Part shown: in pieces, positions 39,051 through 59,700 of the stretch | Layout of the letters: the number at the start of each line of letters is the position of its first letter | Numbering within the stretch: position 1 is the stretch's first letter | Assembly: GCF_000237925.1 (NCBI RefSeq) | Contig: NW_017386129.1 | Location: 1-64,000, forward strand | Direction: 5' to 3' | Length of the DNA stretch: 64,000 nucleotides | DNA from: Schistosoma mansoni | Lineage: Eukaryota; Platyhelminthes; Trematoda; Strigeidida; Schistosomatidae | Notes under the pieces: model-generated | Seen by the model: the letters and a program-made list of their open reading frames with translations, nothing else | Told to the model about the DNA's origin: nothing | Database searches by the model: none | Position numbers and translations under genes: made by a program

Positions 39051-40254
39051 ACAAGGTATACAGAATGACCACATTTGTGAGGCCAAGCCATGCATTCTGA
39101 TTGGATGTTTGAATATTCCCGTGTTCACCATTGTTGGCCTTCTCTCTGTGTTAAATGATGAATATAGATTTTCCCAGTCGTTTCTTGTTCAGCTTTGAGG
39201 ATTTTGTGGTTAGAATCATTAGCACTACAGGGTGAATGTTCGTTAATTTCGGAATAAATAAAGAGTAAAGTGTCTAAATAACTAAATGACTGACGTTGGT
39301 AATAACTCTGGTGAACAGTTACTTAGTGTTTTGGACTTTCCACTTTAGTAATCTCTAGTTCATGTGAGGTTGTTTTGAGACGTAATACGTCCGATACGGC
39401 CAGTAGTTGAGTGGCATGTTGTAGAGGTGAGAAAAAATCGAGAATGGGCATCTGTTTATTGAACAGTTATGAAAACAAGGCATGAAGTACATGACAAAAA
39501 CGAAGACAAAGCATGTAGTGTTAGGGCCAGGGAACGTAAAACATGAACTATAGAGGCTTTTGTAGGGTGGAATATTGTGTGATTAGTATTATAACGTCGA
39601 GTGACAATTGGCTATTGAGTCACAATATTAAATACTGGGTGCTTCATCGTTCGGTTAAATATAACTTAGGTAAGATATATTGAGGATTTAGGGAGCTCCG
39701 AATCAGTCTGTTTTTCAGTTTAGGAAAAATTCGAATTAAATAATGGGTTTTACTTAACCACGTGTGTTATGGCAACTTCGGAGGCTTGTAACAGCTCAGG
39801 TTGGTTGGTTAAGAGTTGACCCCAAACAACCAAGCATATGCTAAAACAGTATTGTTCAAGTATTCATTCACTTCCTTACCTTTTGTAAGCGTTATATTCC
39901 CTACTATCTTATATGGAATGTTGAGAGCCTTTGTTTGTCTGAACAGATAATCCCACGTTCCACTGTGACTGCGCGAAGATCGAAATAAAGACCTATTCAC
40001 TACTTCTCTGGTTTCTTCTATCAATAGCACGAGGGTTACCTATAGGCACGAAAGTGGTGAGCCCTTTTTGAACACAATTTAACCTCATTTCTGTTATTAA
40101 TCTTTTTTTTTTTTTACTTAATCGTAAAAGTAGACCGGATTATCCGTAAACTAAGTTGAGTATATAACTAGTTTATTCCGTATTATCTTAAGTTATTCGT
40201 GTTGTAGTAACCATTTTTCGTGCTAACTTTATTGCTATATTTGTCACATACCTC
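39051..40254. other. Unassigned, probably 5' flank of a Gypsy element
   Basis: No coding match. The sequence just before the gag region at 40255 (TGGTGAGCCC near 40050) looks like an LTR-element leader. I could not define an LTR. The minus-strand ORF 39809-40030 has no recognisable family. Confidence 0.3.
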
Positions 40255-40668
40255 ATGTCAGACTCAATAGAAACCCATAATCTGGAGGATTTGTCACCAG
40301 TGGTGATAGACACTGTTATAACTACGAAATCCCGACTTCCAGAATTTGATCGTAGTGATCCTGAGTTGTGGTTTGCTCAACTAGAGCATTATTTCACAAG
40401 ACACAATATCAAATCTGAAGGGATTCGCTATAGAGACTTGTGTTCTATCCTTCCTCCTTCAGTTGCCAAAGAAGTCCGTGACTTGATTTTAGATCCACCA
40501 TCACCACAACCATACACCATCTTAAGACGAGAGATAATAAACCGTTTATCATTATCAGATAGTCAAAGAATCCAAAGACTTTTTCAAGGTGAAACACTAG
40601 GTGATCGGTCGCCGTCACAGTTTTTACGTCACCTCCAAGTGTTAATGGGTGATAACACTGGTGGGTGA
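40255..40668 (+). mobile_element. Gypsy-type gag fossil running into a gap
   Basis: A 137-residue frame reads KSRLPEFDRSDPELWFAQLE, IKSEGIRYRDLCSILPPSVA and LGDRSPSQFLRHLQVLMGD. This is the LTR-retroelement gag pattern of the LPxF--DP--WF...GDRKPSQLL type. It is followed within 20 bp by the gap 40688-40887, so the rest of the element and its LTRs are unseen. Age and completeness cannot be judged. Confidence 0.7.
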
Positions 40669-40687
40669 AGCAGTCCTAAAACAAAGG

Positions 40688-40887
40688 NNNNNNNNNNNNN
40701 NNNNNNNNNNNNNNNNNNNNNNNNNNNNNNNNNNNNNNNNNNNNNNNNNNNNNNNNNNNNNNNNNNNNNNNNNNNNNNNNNNNNNNNNNNNNNNNNNNNN
40801 NNNNNNNNNNNNNNNNNNNNNNNNNNNNNNNNNNNNNNNNNNNNNNNNNNNNNNNNNNNNNNNNNNNNNNNNNNNNNNNNNNNNNNN
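40688..40887. other. Assembly gap (200 N)
   Basis: Exactly 200 N directly after the gag region, probably a repeat-caused gap of unknown length. Confidence 0.99.
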
Positions 40888-41519
40888 AGGCTCATGCAGC
40901 AGGTGAAAAAGAAAGATGACTTTGATTAGCTTGATGTTTTCAGTATCTTTAGTATTAAGCCACGATTCAAAACGTCATAATTAAAATTTTGGGCAAGTAT
41001 CGCATTTTACTGTGGTCTATTATGTAGAATATTGAGAGGACAGGTAAGAATAAGTTTTATTCGTACAATCCATTAGGAATCCAGTTTCCGTGCTTCACTT
41101 TTATTCTTAGGTCAGGAGTAGAACGTTCCATAAAGTCGTAATTTTTCGGTTTTCTGTCGCGATAGTGGGTTGATGCAACTGAACATGATTGAAAAGTGCC
41201 GTGGCAGAGGCCAAACACATACCTTATGGTAAATCATTTTGGATTCTTTTGAATGGAAGTTATGATTGATAAACTGAATAAGTCTACAGGCTTCAGAGAC
41301 TTGAGATTAAGATTGTTCAATGAATGAAGTCTTTTGGAATATCTTGCTCCTAATCATCAGATGCCACTTAGTTGTCTGAATTCCAGCTTATTGGGGTGCA
41401 AGCTTGTCTGCGGATTAAACATACCAAAATGAATTCACCTACATTTTCGAGTATAAAAAGTGAGGAACTATACATCACACCAGTTTTGGAGTTTATCTAT
41501 AACTTTCTGGATTGTTCGG

Positions 41520-43060
41520 CTGATATTTAGACCGGTAAATGGGTGGAATGTATATGCCATTTAAATTTCGTCAACTTCATGTAACATATTTTCATCTGAA
41601 AATACAATTTATTATTGATATTATTACAAATGGTTTTTTCACGTGGAGAGCTGTGGCAATTATCATCAACGTATGTCATGAACAACAAGGGTCTGACGAC
41701 TGAGTTCTGAAGGACACTAATAATCTGAGGATAGAAAAGACACCGTCCTATTTTCACTATTTGAATTCAGTCCCTCAAGGAAGATGAGATCCAGTTATGC
41801 TTTTTACCTGTTATTCCGAATCCCTTTTATGTAAATGTCAGAAATAAGTGTTTTGCTTCATCAAACACCCAAGTGAAGTCAAGGTATAAAGCGAAATTAG
41901 TTTGCCTTCATCCCAAATATTTATCATGTGAACAAAGTAGATGACAGAAACGGAGTTCACGTTTCAATGATACAGTCAACTGCTGATTATCTAGAAATTT
42001 GTCAGTTGCTCTCTTCACTATTTTTGTCCGTGTTTTTAGACAAGCGAGAATGTAGTTAACCGGATGATAGTTGTCTACATCCAGCCTAGATACGTTTTAA
42101 AGTATGGATTAATGTATGTAGTCTTCCTTTTCCAAGGAAAAATTACTGACTGGGGGTTCAATTTCAATATTTTAGTAAGCAAGATGGGAATATCTGCACC
42201 ACTATATTTAATTCAATTAGCTAGTATTTCGCAACATCCACGTCTGTAGGTGCTACGTCCAAATTTGTCCCCTCTTATGCTACTGAAGCACAGTAGATTG
42301 ATCTACTTGTAACTTACGGTCCCAAGCAACAGTAGAACCAGAGTTTAATTTAAGTACCAAAGTTTGTTTGCAAATCACAGGCAATCGACGCAAATATCGT
42401 TTTCATACTAATTATAGCAATTATAAAACAAACCTTCCGATTTTTAGGTTTCTGGAGCAAAACTTTGTAATAACAAACCAAAAACAAAGTAAAACCGTAG
42501 TCTCCGAGATCAAAGATATAAGCAAACGGGTTCGGAAGTTGAAGAAAAACAAACGTACTAGAAAACAGTGAAATAGTTATTATTCAATATGACTATTTTT
42601 ATTCAGCCAAATATTTCCAGTTCTCCTGTAACGGTAGCGTTTTAATGATCTTATTGCTTTTTTCAGAATACTCGATGTGAGTTTTAGGTCTGCTATCGCA
42701 CATGTAATGAAACTGCTGATAATACATGCGTACTGACTGCATCTAGTGAATGTCTGTGCAAATGTGTTGCTAAGCCGCTCATATGCTTCTGCTGGGACTT
42801 TTACAAGTTCATCATTGACCTTTAAGACAGAGAAAATAGATTAGATAAAACGATTCTTTTTGAGGGTAGCCATAAAAAATTTCACATTTTGTAGATCGTG
42901 AAGATTTTGTTGGACGTTTGGTTACTTCGTTTGACAGAGGTCTCTGATTTTGATACAGACTGGATATTTGGAATTGCAGGAAAGTATAACTGAACAAACA
43001 CTGTCTTTTTAACGTCTTCAGTTTAGATTGAAATTCGATATAGGGACAACAAGTGGCGTA
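41520..43060 (-). mobile_element. CR1-type LINE, linker and RT, heavily decayed
   Basis: The minus strand gives, in order, VNDELVKVPAEAYERLSNTF (about 42760-42830, endonuclease-RT linker), YLDFTWVFDEA (near 41890, RT box 1 of CR1 with K to W), FGITGKKHNWISSSLRD (near 41780), and SVVRPLLFMTYVDD (near 41670). Many stops and frame shifts. Confidence 0.55.
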
Positions 43061-43139
43061 TGGTTTTTTTCTAATTGTAGCGATTAAGTCCAGACACGTT
43101 TTAGGATCACAGTGAGGAAAGCGAAGAATAGTACTATTG

Positions 43140-43520
43140 TAGTATCGGTTTATTTGTTAAGCTCATCTACTTTATTCTAGCTACTGGCCAAGCCAATTCA
43201 CCTATATATCATAAGTCATATTTTGGTCTTGTTAACTATTCGCTTATTAACCTTGAATACTTTTTATATGAGCGTGTATGTGTACCCTTCGTATCCTATT
43301 CATCATATGTCTGTCATTCATTTTAGTCTGATTATAAATATTAAGTAATGCTTGCTCATAGCGAGTTGGCTTCCCCGCCAATCTCCACTGCATGTCATTT
43401 TCGCTTCGTTCGCTTTTATTCGCTTCATCGCTCCCCAGGCTAAATATGTTCTTTTGGGGTGCTAAATATCATACTGCTGATTGTCACGATACGAGGCGGT
43501 ACAGACAGTGAGGTGACTTC
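43140..43520 (+). repeat. Unclassified dispersed repeat
   Basis: Shares a series of blocks with 5562-5790 in the same orientation (ATTCGCTTATTAACCTTGA, CATATGTCTGTC, GATTATAAATATTAAGTAAT, CTGCATGTCATTTTCGCTTC). Non-coding. Confidence 0.45.
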
Positions 43521-43929
43521 CGCGTAAGATCTTATAGATTAGGTATTCACATCATGGCAAGCCTACGATTTCAAGATGAGATCTATTATTCTGGTGGCAA
43601 AGATCAGTGTACTGATACCCATCTAGACCATAGTTCCGCACATTCTTTATATGTAGAGGGATTGTGTAGGAAAATTAAGTCCAATAGGCACCAGGTTTCA
43701 GTGATCAGAATGCAGCATGGATTGACCAAGTAAGGCGGAGGTCTAAGATGGTTTACCTTATTGCAGATAGACCCAAAGCTGTATAAACTGATAGTAAGCT
43801 GTAGATGAATAACGGAATTGAATACATCAACAGCTGACCTGGTGAGTAAAGAGATATTTTGTTGAATGTTTAAGTGACTGTGATTGAGAGGTGTTTTTTT
43901 ATAATTAACCGATGATTGATAACAGAAAG

Positions 43930-44150
43930 GGTCATTCACGTGTAACCGAATCGTTGACTGCGACAGATAGATGGACAAACATGCTTGATGGCGAGGGGGA
44001 GGTTGATGTAATATACCTTAACTTCTTAAAAGCTTTTGATAGGATAAATCATATATCTCGTCAATAGGATCAAACTATTAGGCATCAAGTCACCGTTATT
44101 AGATTCGTTCAACTTTTTAAGGTCAGAGCAAACTCCACTTTCTCCCAGGT
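43930..44150 (+). mobile_element. CR1-type RT fragment, box 1
   Basis: The plus strand reads VTESLTATDRWTNML then EVDVIYLNFLKAFDRINH, the CR1 VDVxYLDFxKAFD box. The expected continuation appears 2.3 kb further on at 46480 in the same orientation. Confidence 0.55.
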
Positions 44151-46480
44151 TACGTTGCACCTTTCATACTAAATCGATTTGGAATGAGGAACGACTGGTT
44201 AGGTTAGTTTAGATACGTGCTATCGCCCAGTCAAAATCAAAACAAAGTAATCGAGTGAATAACGGTACTAAATTTCATCATAAATTTGGATGTGCACTAT
44301 TGCCTAAGGAAATACTACCACCTAGTTATTCAACCAATAATTATTCAATCAGTGGTCAAATCTATATTACATTAAATTGACAAATGGATAAAGGATAAGA
44401 TAGAGTTACAGAGTGCAGCGAATAAATGTTCCTATCAACAAGAAAATGCCATTCTGCCTCATCGAGATAGATAATGTCTAGATTGTCCCAAACGTAATAT
44501 TTGATTTTGTTATTACACTGAATGTTTCCAGTTCTGGAATAGTGATTTAATTCATAATCAGAAGTGAACAATTTCAGCCAATCTAAGCAACAATATTCAA
44601 GCGAACGAAATGATAAAGTCCGGTTTAAATGCAGAAAAAAGGAACCAAAATGTACTCGATTAAACCAAAATACGTTCTTCTGTACACCGTACTAAGGGTT
44701 TTTAAGTGATTCGTACTAAATTATATCAAAACACAAACTTAGTGTTCAATTTGAACGGTTCTAATGCGAGAAAGAGGACAAATTATATTGAAAGTACAAA
44801 ATACCTCAAACAGTGCAGCATGTGTTATACAGTCAGGGGTTCACCTAAAACAAATTAGCGTGCTAAACAGCAATAAGGAATAGTTAATACGCAAGAGTTC
44901 AATACCAGAGGATCAGTAAATATATTCCCACGAAGATAGGATCAAATATCTATCTGCAGGGATCCCAGAAATCTTTCCAAGCAGACAGTTAAAGATTAAC
45001 TGTCACACATTTAACCACTCCGTGATCTTGAGTTTGGCCATTACTCTCAACGGTCCAGTAACAAGTATCAGTAAATAGATCCTTAACTAGGATCAAATAA
45101 CAAAAGCCTCAATAAGGAATACTGAAGAACATAGCGTGCGGTTAAAAAAGAGAGCTAAATGAATGCTAAAATATAAAATAGGGAGAAGGAAAAAATGACA
45201 ATTCTGTCCAAATTAATCCTGTGGAGGGATTTTTAGCCTTTCCTTTCTGTTACACCCTGATTTGTTCTATTACGGACTAGTAATTCCAGTCGACGACCTG
45301 ATGTTCCTAGTTCTGATGCATCCTTTGTACTCTCTCCTTTTCGAGCACCACAATTATAACACTCAACTTTGAAGTTTGGACCAGATGTGAGTTCACCAGG
45401 GTCGAATTTTGTACAAGATATCATTTTTGAACAAATGGTAACAACCGTTAACTTATAATTCGATCACACTGGCTTTTTACTGACTGATCGGCATATAATT
45501 TGTTGGCATTTTTCTGCCGGTGAGTAACCCTCACTCTGACGATCGATGAAAGCAGACGGGTAGTGAATAGGTCCCTATTTTGAAATCCTTGGAGGTGGGA
45601 TAGAGTGTGAGGCTACCTTTTCAAACGCACAAAGCTTTTCAACATTCAATATAAAGTAATAGAAAATATAATCCAGATACAAAATAAGGACGTCAGTGGA
45701 CTTTTAAGATTTTGTAGTGACCTACTTTTATGAAGAGAACACATTTGGTGTAACGGAAACAATTAATATTATAATCAATTTAACCAGTGATTGTTTACTG
45801 TACCTGTTTGCTTAATTGTACCAAAAACACACTTTTCCGTTGTTTTATGACCATCACCAGCTCTCTTACGCTCAGTACTCCTACTTGTAAACTTTGGCTA
45901 AATCTCGGTATTATTTTGATAACACGAGATCAACAAATACGTCTTACTACAACCACCAATTGCCTTCTGATAATTGACCTGCGGGTGGGTCCAACCTAGT
46001 AACTGGCACGTAGTTTCCTGTAGTGGTGATCGTAGTCAACTGTGACTTGACGCCTACCACACATTAATGTTCCGATATTTGTTTAGGTGTTTGCTATCAA
46101 CTATTGATAAATCTACCTGAGTTGTTACATTAGCCTCCTTCTAGACTGAAAATCATAGCGTGTGACTAAAAAGAGAGCTAAATAAAGGTTCAAATACAAA
46201 ACAGGAAGGATGAACAAACAAACGACAGTGCTTTTCCTTTCGTCTGCAATAACCGTAAAGAAGAGTGAATCAACATGGTAGTTGCCATAAACAAATATCA
46301 GCTGGAACAACATTGATGTGGTTACGGAAAAACATAGAAACTCAGTGAAGACGTAAGAAAAAACAAAGGTTACAATAATATGTGCGTAGCACTACATAAA
46401 ATGGATTCACAAGATAGACGGAATGTACATTCAAAGCATTGAAGAAGATAAAATCACAACAATGTGTACACACACAAAAC
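44151..46480. repeat. Unclassified repeat-like DNA, possible insertion within a CR1
   Basis: Contains partial internal repeats. AAAAAGAGAGCTAAAT occurs near 45150 and 46168 with similar flanks, and ATCAGTAAATA...AGGATCAAATA occurs near 44923 and 45066. The minus ORF 45233-45424 (VECYNCGARKGESTKDASEL) is unrecognised. LTR-type debris is possible, but I cannot support it. Confidence 0.3.
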
Positions 46481-47345
46481 TCTCGAAAAGAATCTTACAA
46501 AATGTTCTAGTGGGGACCACCACGGTTCATAAATAGGAACTCTCCCAGTTTTATTTCATGTAAATGACCTTCGCCGGAAAGTATATTCTGACGATCTTAA
46601 ACTTTTCAGAGAAGTCTAGGACGAAGATGGCATGCTTATACTTCAGGAGGAAGCCACTCGATCTCAAAGTTGGGCAGATAACGTACTTTCAACACTTCAA
46701 AATATAATGCAGTCCATCGGAGACATGAAGCAGACTCTGAATACAGCTTAGGTAACTCCACTTTAGAGGTATCTCAAGTCTTGGAACCCGATGACCTAAA
46801 GTTTTACGCTGAGACAAAAAATCGCTTTCCAGAGGACCATGTAGTGGTAACGCTGAAACGTAATTTTGGCCAGTTTGACGGTAGGACGTTCTACTTAATC
46901 TTCAACGGTTTTATCCGACTCCACTTCAAGTATGAGAATATGGATTTTCCACCCTCACTCCAAATTGATAAGGTGAGCTACGAAATCAGTTCTAGGACCC
47001 AAATTCAAGTCTTATGATGAGCTCTTCAAATCACCGAACCTTTAGTCCTTGAAGCATAGGCGTATTAGAAGTGACCTAGTGGCTTACAGCATCCGGAACA
47101 CTCATGAGAATCCCATTAAATGCCTACTTAAGCCTGGTCCCAATTCAAACCTTAGTGTAAAACCCAGAAACTCGAGACACAACGTGGCAGAACAGACTTT
47201 GGTCACATCTTTTACATTTTAGGACTAGTCAGTCTCCGGAATTCGCTCCCGAGTAAGGTAGTTCAAGAGACTTTCTGAGAGCTCATTAGGAAAAACCTTG
47301 ATATATTCTTGATGACTCAGGACATTATCTCACTACAATTTGCTA
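46481..47345 (+). mobile_element. CR1-type LINE, RT middle and C-terminus, broken
   Basis: The plus strand reads GTLPVLFHVNDLRRKVYSDD (near 46535-46600, matching GxLLGPxLFLVFVNDL), LILQEEATRSQSWADN, then near 47050-47180 RTHENPIKCLLKPGPNSN-like sequence and SVSGIRS, the CR1 C-terminal block. Several frame breaks. Probably the same element as 43930-44150. Confidence 0.55.
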
Positions 47346-54722
<7,377 letters not shown>

Positions 54723-54747
54723 AAACAGAATACATATATAAAGCAAA

Positions 54748-54762
54748 AATAAACATAATAAA
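54748..54762 (+). terminator. rab14: Poly(A) signals of rab14
   Basis: Two AATAAA hexamers at 54748-54753 and 54757-54762, 26 and 35 bp after the stop. A further AATAAA lies at 54832. Which is used is unknown. Confidence 0.55.
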
Positions 54763-54837
54763 GAAAATCCCGTTACATTATAGGAATTTATCTTTCCCGT
54801 GATCACAATTTTTCATTTTATTTTGTCTCAGAATAAA

Positions 54838-56239
54838 AGTCATTTTTCATAATTAGCATCAACATTATCGCCATAGTAATTTATAATCATCGTTTTCAAT
54901 ATTTATTATTGGCTTTTTCTTTGCAGTTCAAGTGAACCTATACATATTTTAAAAATTATCGGGTTTCAGACATTATACATATATATGTTGTTCACTGATA
55001 AAGTTACTTTTACTAGTTAATATCTTTCTTTATGAGAATAGTCTAATTTGTAAATTTGATCACCTTTTTTTAATTTTCTGGCCAACAATATGCTTTATAT
55101 TTTATCTCTGATGCTCTGCTCACCCTCTGGGTGTGTATGTGTGTTCGTCGATGTATTTGTGTTTCACACTCTATATTGAATCATTGATGTTGTTAAGTTG
55201 ACATAACATGGCTTTACCTTAGCCGTCTACCTGTTTCGTTTTGTGAGTTCCATAATGTCATTGTTTAGCTTATTTAAGAAAGACATCATTTTTTTTTTAT
55301 CTTGCTTCACTCTTTTCCGTTCTAATTGATGTAATTCACTCGCATTCATAACATAAGCATGATTTTCTGTGTTGGCCATGAGTTATGTGCAAACACTAAA
55401 TTTTGTACAGTTGTCTTAACCGGAGCAAATATTACATATTACTGCGTATTTATTTGTGTGATCTTTTGTATGTGGTTGTAAAAAGATGCAACTCTTTCCA
55501 CTTTGATTTGAGTCAACAATAGAAAAAAAACATTCCTTCCTTTATGCAGGTTTCCTCTTTTAAATATTCAAACGAATTATGAGGTTATATAATTTTCTTT
55601 AAGTATGTTCTCTAATAGCTATACATATTCTAACGATAATTCCCTCTTACCGTTTATTTCTTTTATAAAGCTACTATGTGATACTTTTTCCACGGTATAA
55701 TGCATAAAAACACAAATCTATTTCTTACCGGATAAATCGATTGATGGTTAATAATATTTTCGGAAGATTGAATATTTTACAGACTTCTTTCTTCAATATG
55801 GATTGTTTCTACAACACAACTCATATTTTTTTTTTAAAAGTTTCTTTCTGTCCATTTTGTATTTGTTCTTCAGAATTGTTTTGTATTTTCTCGTTTTTTT
55901 TAAAAACAATTTCTCCATTTGCTTGCTCACCCGTTCAAATCTCATTTTTATTTTATTCCTTAATCCTGTTTTTCGTTTTTTTCTTGTTTGTCAATAATTA
56001 AATTGTGTACTGATAGATAATGAAATTGATGGTCGAAACACTTATGCAACTGCAAATACCTTCATTTATTTATTCATTACACATTTATCGTTGGAGAGTT
56101 GTTTCTTCTTCCTTTTAACAAATGAATAGGCAACAATGCCATCACTTAATTATTTTGAATGTCATTAAAAGAGGTATATGTCTTTTTACGGTCCACGCTT
56201 ATCTAATGTGATGTCTGTTGTGACTTTAAGCCCGGCTAG
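54838..56239. other. Intergenic, nothing recognised
   Basis: AT-rich, with T-rich runs near 55830 and 55890 that create chance ORFs of low-complexity Phe/Ser/Ile. No gene or repeat supported. Confidence 0.5.
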
Positions 56240-57343
56240 TTGAACTTCTACAAGAAGACTCACTTGTTGACTTAGAATACGCCGACGACATAGTTCTATT
56301 TGGTGAAGACGCTGACAAAATGCAGTCTTCTGACCACTATAAGCAACAATGCAGGCATGTTCGGGATGCGATCCTCCCCCTCGAAGTGCAAAATGTTACT
56401 TCAGGTTTGGGTTGCATCGACACCTGAACTAATGATAAGGAGTGAAGTAGTTGAGCGTGTTGACAACTTCACTTATCTTGGGAGTCTGATCAGCCCTTGT
56501 GGTCTGGTGTGTGACGAAATCTCAACGCGAATACAGAAGGCTCGTCTAGCTTTCGCCAACTTGCGTCATTTGTGGCGTAGGCGAGATATCCGTCTAGCAA
56601 CCAAAAGACGGGTTTACTGCCCATCAGTTCGTTCTGTCCTAATTTATGGCAGTGAAACATGCCCGGTGAGAGTAGAGGATATTCGTAGGCTACTAGTTTT
56701 CGATCATAGGTGTCTTCGAAGCATTGTTCGTACATCCTGGGACCACTGAGTAGGCAGTGCAGTTGTTAGGAAACGGGTACTAGATAATGATGGCAAATCG
56801 ATTGACGAAGTAGTAAAGCTTCATCAGTTGAGATGGCTGGGACATGTGTTACGTATGCCCAACCACCGACTGCCCCGACGTGCAATGTTTTATGGTGTAA
56901 GAGTAGATTGGAAGAAAGCTAGGGGCGGCCAGACCAAAACGTGTCATAAATCCATGAAGTCACTGACAATTGGACTGAGCCATTTTGGTAGGTGTAGACT
57001 ACCTGATTGGGATCCGCGAGATGATAGCAATCGACAGTTAGAGACCTTGAATGACATGGCTCAAAATCGTTTGCAATGGCGTAGGTGCATCCACTCTTTG
57101 TGTTCTGCCAAATTCTAATCTGAATTCTTCATGTCCCTATCTTTTTTCTCCAAATTTATTTGACTGGATTATACTCCTTGAATAACATCTTCAAACCCTA
57201 ATCTTTCCGATTTTCGTTTATACTCTTACTACTTCTACCACTATGGGATTTGAATCGACAACTGCATCTCTGTGTTAATGTGGTATGGCAACTCGAACTG
57301 ATGTAAGTATGTACGAAGTTCTACATTGTGACTAACTGACTGC
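56240..57343 (+). mobile_element. RTE-type LINE (family B2), 5'-truncated
   Basis: Starts at the RT catalytic region ([16 protein letters not shown] at about 56270-56315), with a frame break soon after. Then [29 protein letters not shown] and [13 protein letters not shown], a stop near 56747, and [19 protein letters not shown] to HSLCSAKF (57118). The 3' UTR ends in GACTAACTGACTG. The last 87 residues differ from the 16-kb copy at one position. Confidence 0.85.
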
Positions 57344-57349
57344 TAAACC

Positions 57350-57715
57350 AATGACGTTCGACCGGGATGAGCAGCCTAACGTCCTTATTGGTCCTTTGTT
57401 CGCCTAGCCCACCGAGTTGAGTTCAGAACGCCAATAACAGCTCTCACCATGCAAATCGTTCATTGCAAACATACTTGGTTTATATACCAGTCAAACAGAC
57501 CTCATCACACTATAAATTATGAAATAACATTTATACAGGATCAAGCCGAAAAGTGGCTGTGGACATGAGAGACGGTAATCAATAAACTGAACATAACTTA
57601 AGTACAGTAGATCGTATGGTAATAATCTATAGGTCAAAATGGATCTTACAATAAAAGGAATATAGATACACATAATCTGGTTAATCAATAGTCAGATGAT
57701 AAGAATATATATATA
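57350..57715. repeat. Possible dispersed repeat
   Basis: A more GC-balanced stretch (GCAGCCTAACGTCCTTATTG, TCGCCTAGCCCACCGAGTTG) followed by an AT-rich end with a (TA)n run at about 57707. It resembles LTR-like repeats of schistosomes only by general memory; no second copy in this window. Confidence 0.25.
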
Positions 57716-58659
57716 TAATATAAGTCCATTAATAGTTCTCATAAGTTACCCGTAATTTAATCTTCACTAGTATATGACAGTATCACTTTGCTAAAATGAT
57801 TTTTCCCGAAATAGTTAGTTAGTGAGTCTCCGTACGCCATTGTACAAATAAGTTTATAACGTTTGGTAGTTAAGTCATTGTGGTGATTGTTTATTTGTCG
57901 TTTCTATGGTGGTAGTGTCGTTCAGTCGGTTTTAGATCCTTTATTGGTTTTATATCTTTTCAATACACACTCGGATTTAAGTGGTGAGCATATCTATTCA
58001 TTGTAATTTACTTAACGAACTTATGCTAGTACCAGATAAGCAATATTTTGCGTATTAAAGGGCTTTTCTTTTGCCTCAGTGACAGGTATTCTTCCAAGCT
58101 TTGCATACTTATTAATTTGTGAAATTAGCAAGTAAGTTCCAAATAGCTCTTCTTAAAAAAAAATAAGCCATAAGGTGATTATTGTTTCCAATTATAACCG
58201 TAATATTTTTATTTCTGCTCATCGGATAAAGGCTTGTTTTGGTAGTATATTTTAGCGACCATGCTTGCATTAAATTACTTGTATAATTGAGTTACAAACT
58301 TTTTATCCTCTTGTTCACAATATCAATTTTGTGCATGGTGTACACAAGCATGCAAAAGCGTGTTACTTTAAATGCTATGAATAGAAATAAATATAAATAA
58401 ACATAAGAGCAGATTTCACATTGGTCACTGTCTAAGCGATTCTCATTGGTTTTACTGTCGTCCAAAATAGTGAAATATACATTCAACAAGCTAATTTATA
58501 TCATAGGTATAATCGATATGACTTACCAAAAATAGCACTTGGTGTACGATGTTAATGATGTTCAGCAATTCATTCATAATATGTAGGTTTGTGGAAATTG
58601 GTGTATGTTATCCTGATCACAAACCGACCTAAGTTGAACAACCATTGAAAGCCTGAGAG

Positions 58660-58960
58660 CGATGGATAGCTGCTTCGTCCGAGTATGGAACACCTCAGTA
58701 GCGGTTATCCAAGACTCCACTGGGGATCAAACCGAGGACCTTCAGGTTTCGCTCTTAGCACCTAACCATTAGACTACTGAATCGGCATCCACTGGTTTAC
58801 ATATCTGACTTCAATCAATTCACAACATTCTCCAGCTGCTTTTCATTGTCTTCAATGGGTAACCGCCTGACACCCGACAAGGTTCGGCTCTGCTTGTTGA
58901 GATTCTGCTGGAGAACTGCAGCTACCTTTTGGTTGTGATGGCTATTTGTCTTGAAGTTCC
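58660..58960 (-). mobile_element. tRNA-like hammerhead SINE (family 2), degenerate
   Basis: The reverse strand has CTACTGAGGTGTTCC and GGACGAAGC in place of the intact ribozyme, so it is inactive by core changes. The promoter half (ACCTAACCATTAGACTACTG) and the upstream block GGTAACCGCCTGACACCCGA (58858-58877) are present. Confidence 0.6.
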
Positions 58961-59439
58961 TGGTTATCTAAAAATTATAGACACTTCATTTAGCTGGTTG
59001 AATTGAAATTCATACTAACAACGCAGATGAGCTCCATACTCTTAAGACAAAATCACAGATACATTGTTTAAAAGCTTGTATTTCACTGTTTAACTTAAAG
59101 ATTTTACTACTGATTTAATTTTTCTGAGTAAAAAAAAATTCACCAATCTGAAATTCGTATCCTGAAAGTTATCATGTTCTCACTAATAACTGATTTTCAG
59201 AGCTGATTCTCGGAGTTATTTCGGGAAGCGGTGACTCGTCGTGTTCACCTGGGTCAAGTCGTGATCTCAACAGATCTCGTTTACACTTTTGCTTTCTATG
59301 AAATGCTAATGAGAATCGTAGTTACTTTGTAATTAGTGATCATTCTGTTACAGAAAAATTGTCAGCAAAAAAAAAGAAAAGTAAGCTGAACCGTACTTCA
59401 GGTACTCTAAAGTTGGCCGATTTCCCAAGTAATCCAAAT

Positions 59440-59700
59440 GAAAGATCGATATAAGACTGCGTCTCTTAACAAAGTCTAAAAAGCCACAGGTTATCTAAAG
59501 CGAGAGAAACCAATTGACCCTGATGGATTAATCTCTGAGCTCTTTATATATGATGGTCTAGTTTTAGTGGCCAAACCACCTGAGATATTAGCCAGAATCT
59601 GGAAATTGGACATAATCCCATCTCACTACTTTTGATCGTTGATCATCCAAGCTTCTAAGAAAAATAAAGATGATGTTCACTACAATATGAGCTGGATTTC
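59440..59700 (+). mobile_element. RTE-type RT fragment, old
   Basis: The plus strand reads SKKATGYLKREKPIDPDGLI, then PPEILARIWKLDIIPSHY. This aligns with [20 protein letters not shown]...[15 protein letters not shown] of the LINE at 7380. Strongly diverged. Confidence 0.6.

Noticed and set aside
39809-40030. Minus-strand ORF of 73 aa
   Set aside because: No recognisable family, no splice context linking it to THADA, and it lies in probable retroelement leader sequence.
55741-56001. Phe-rich ORFs that look like transmembrane proteins
   Set aside because: Low-complexity T-rich DNA with no supporting structure.
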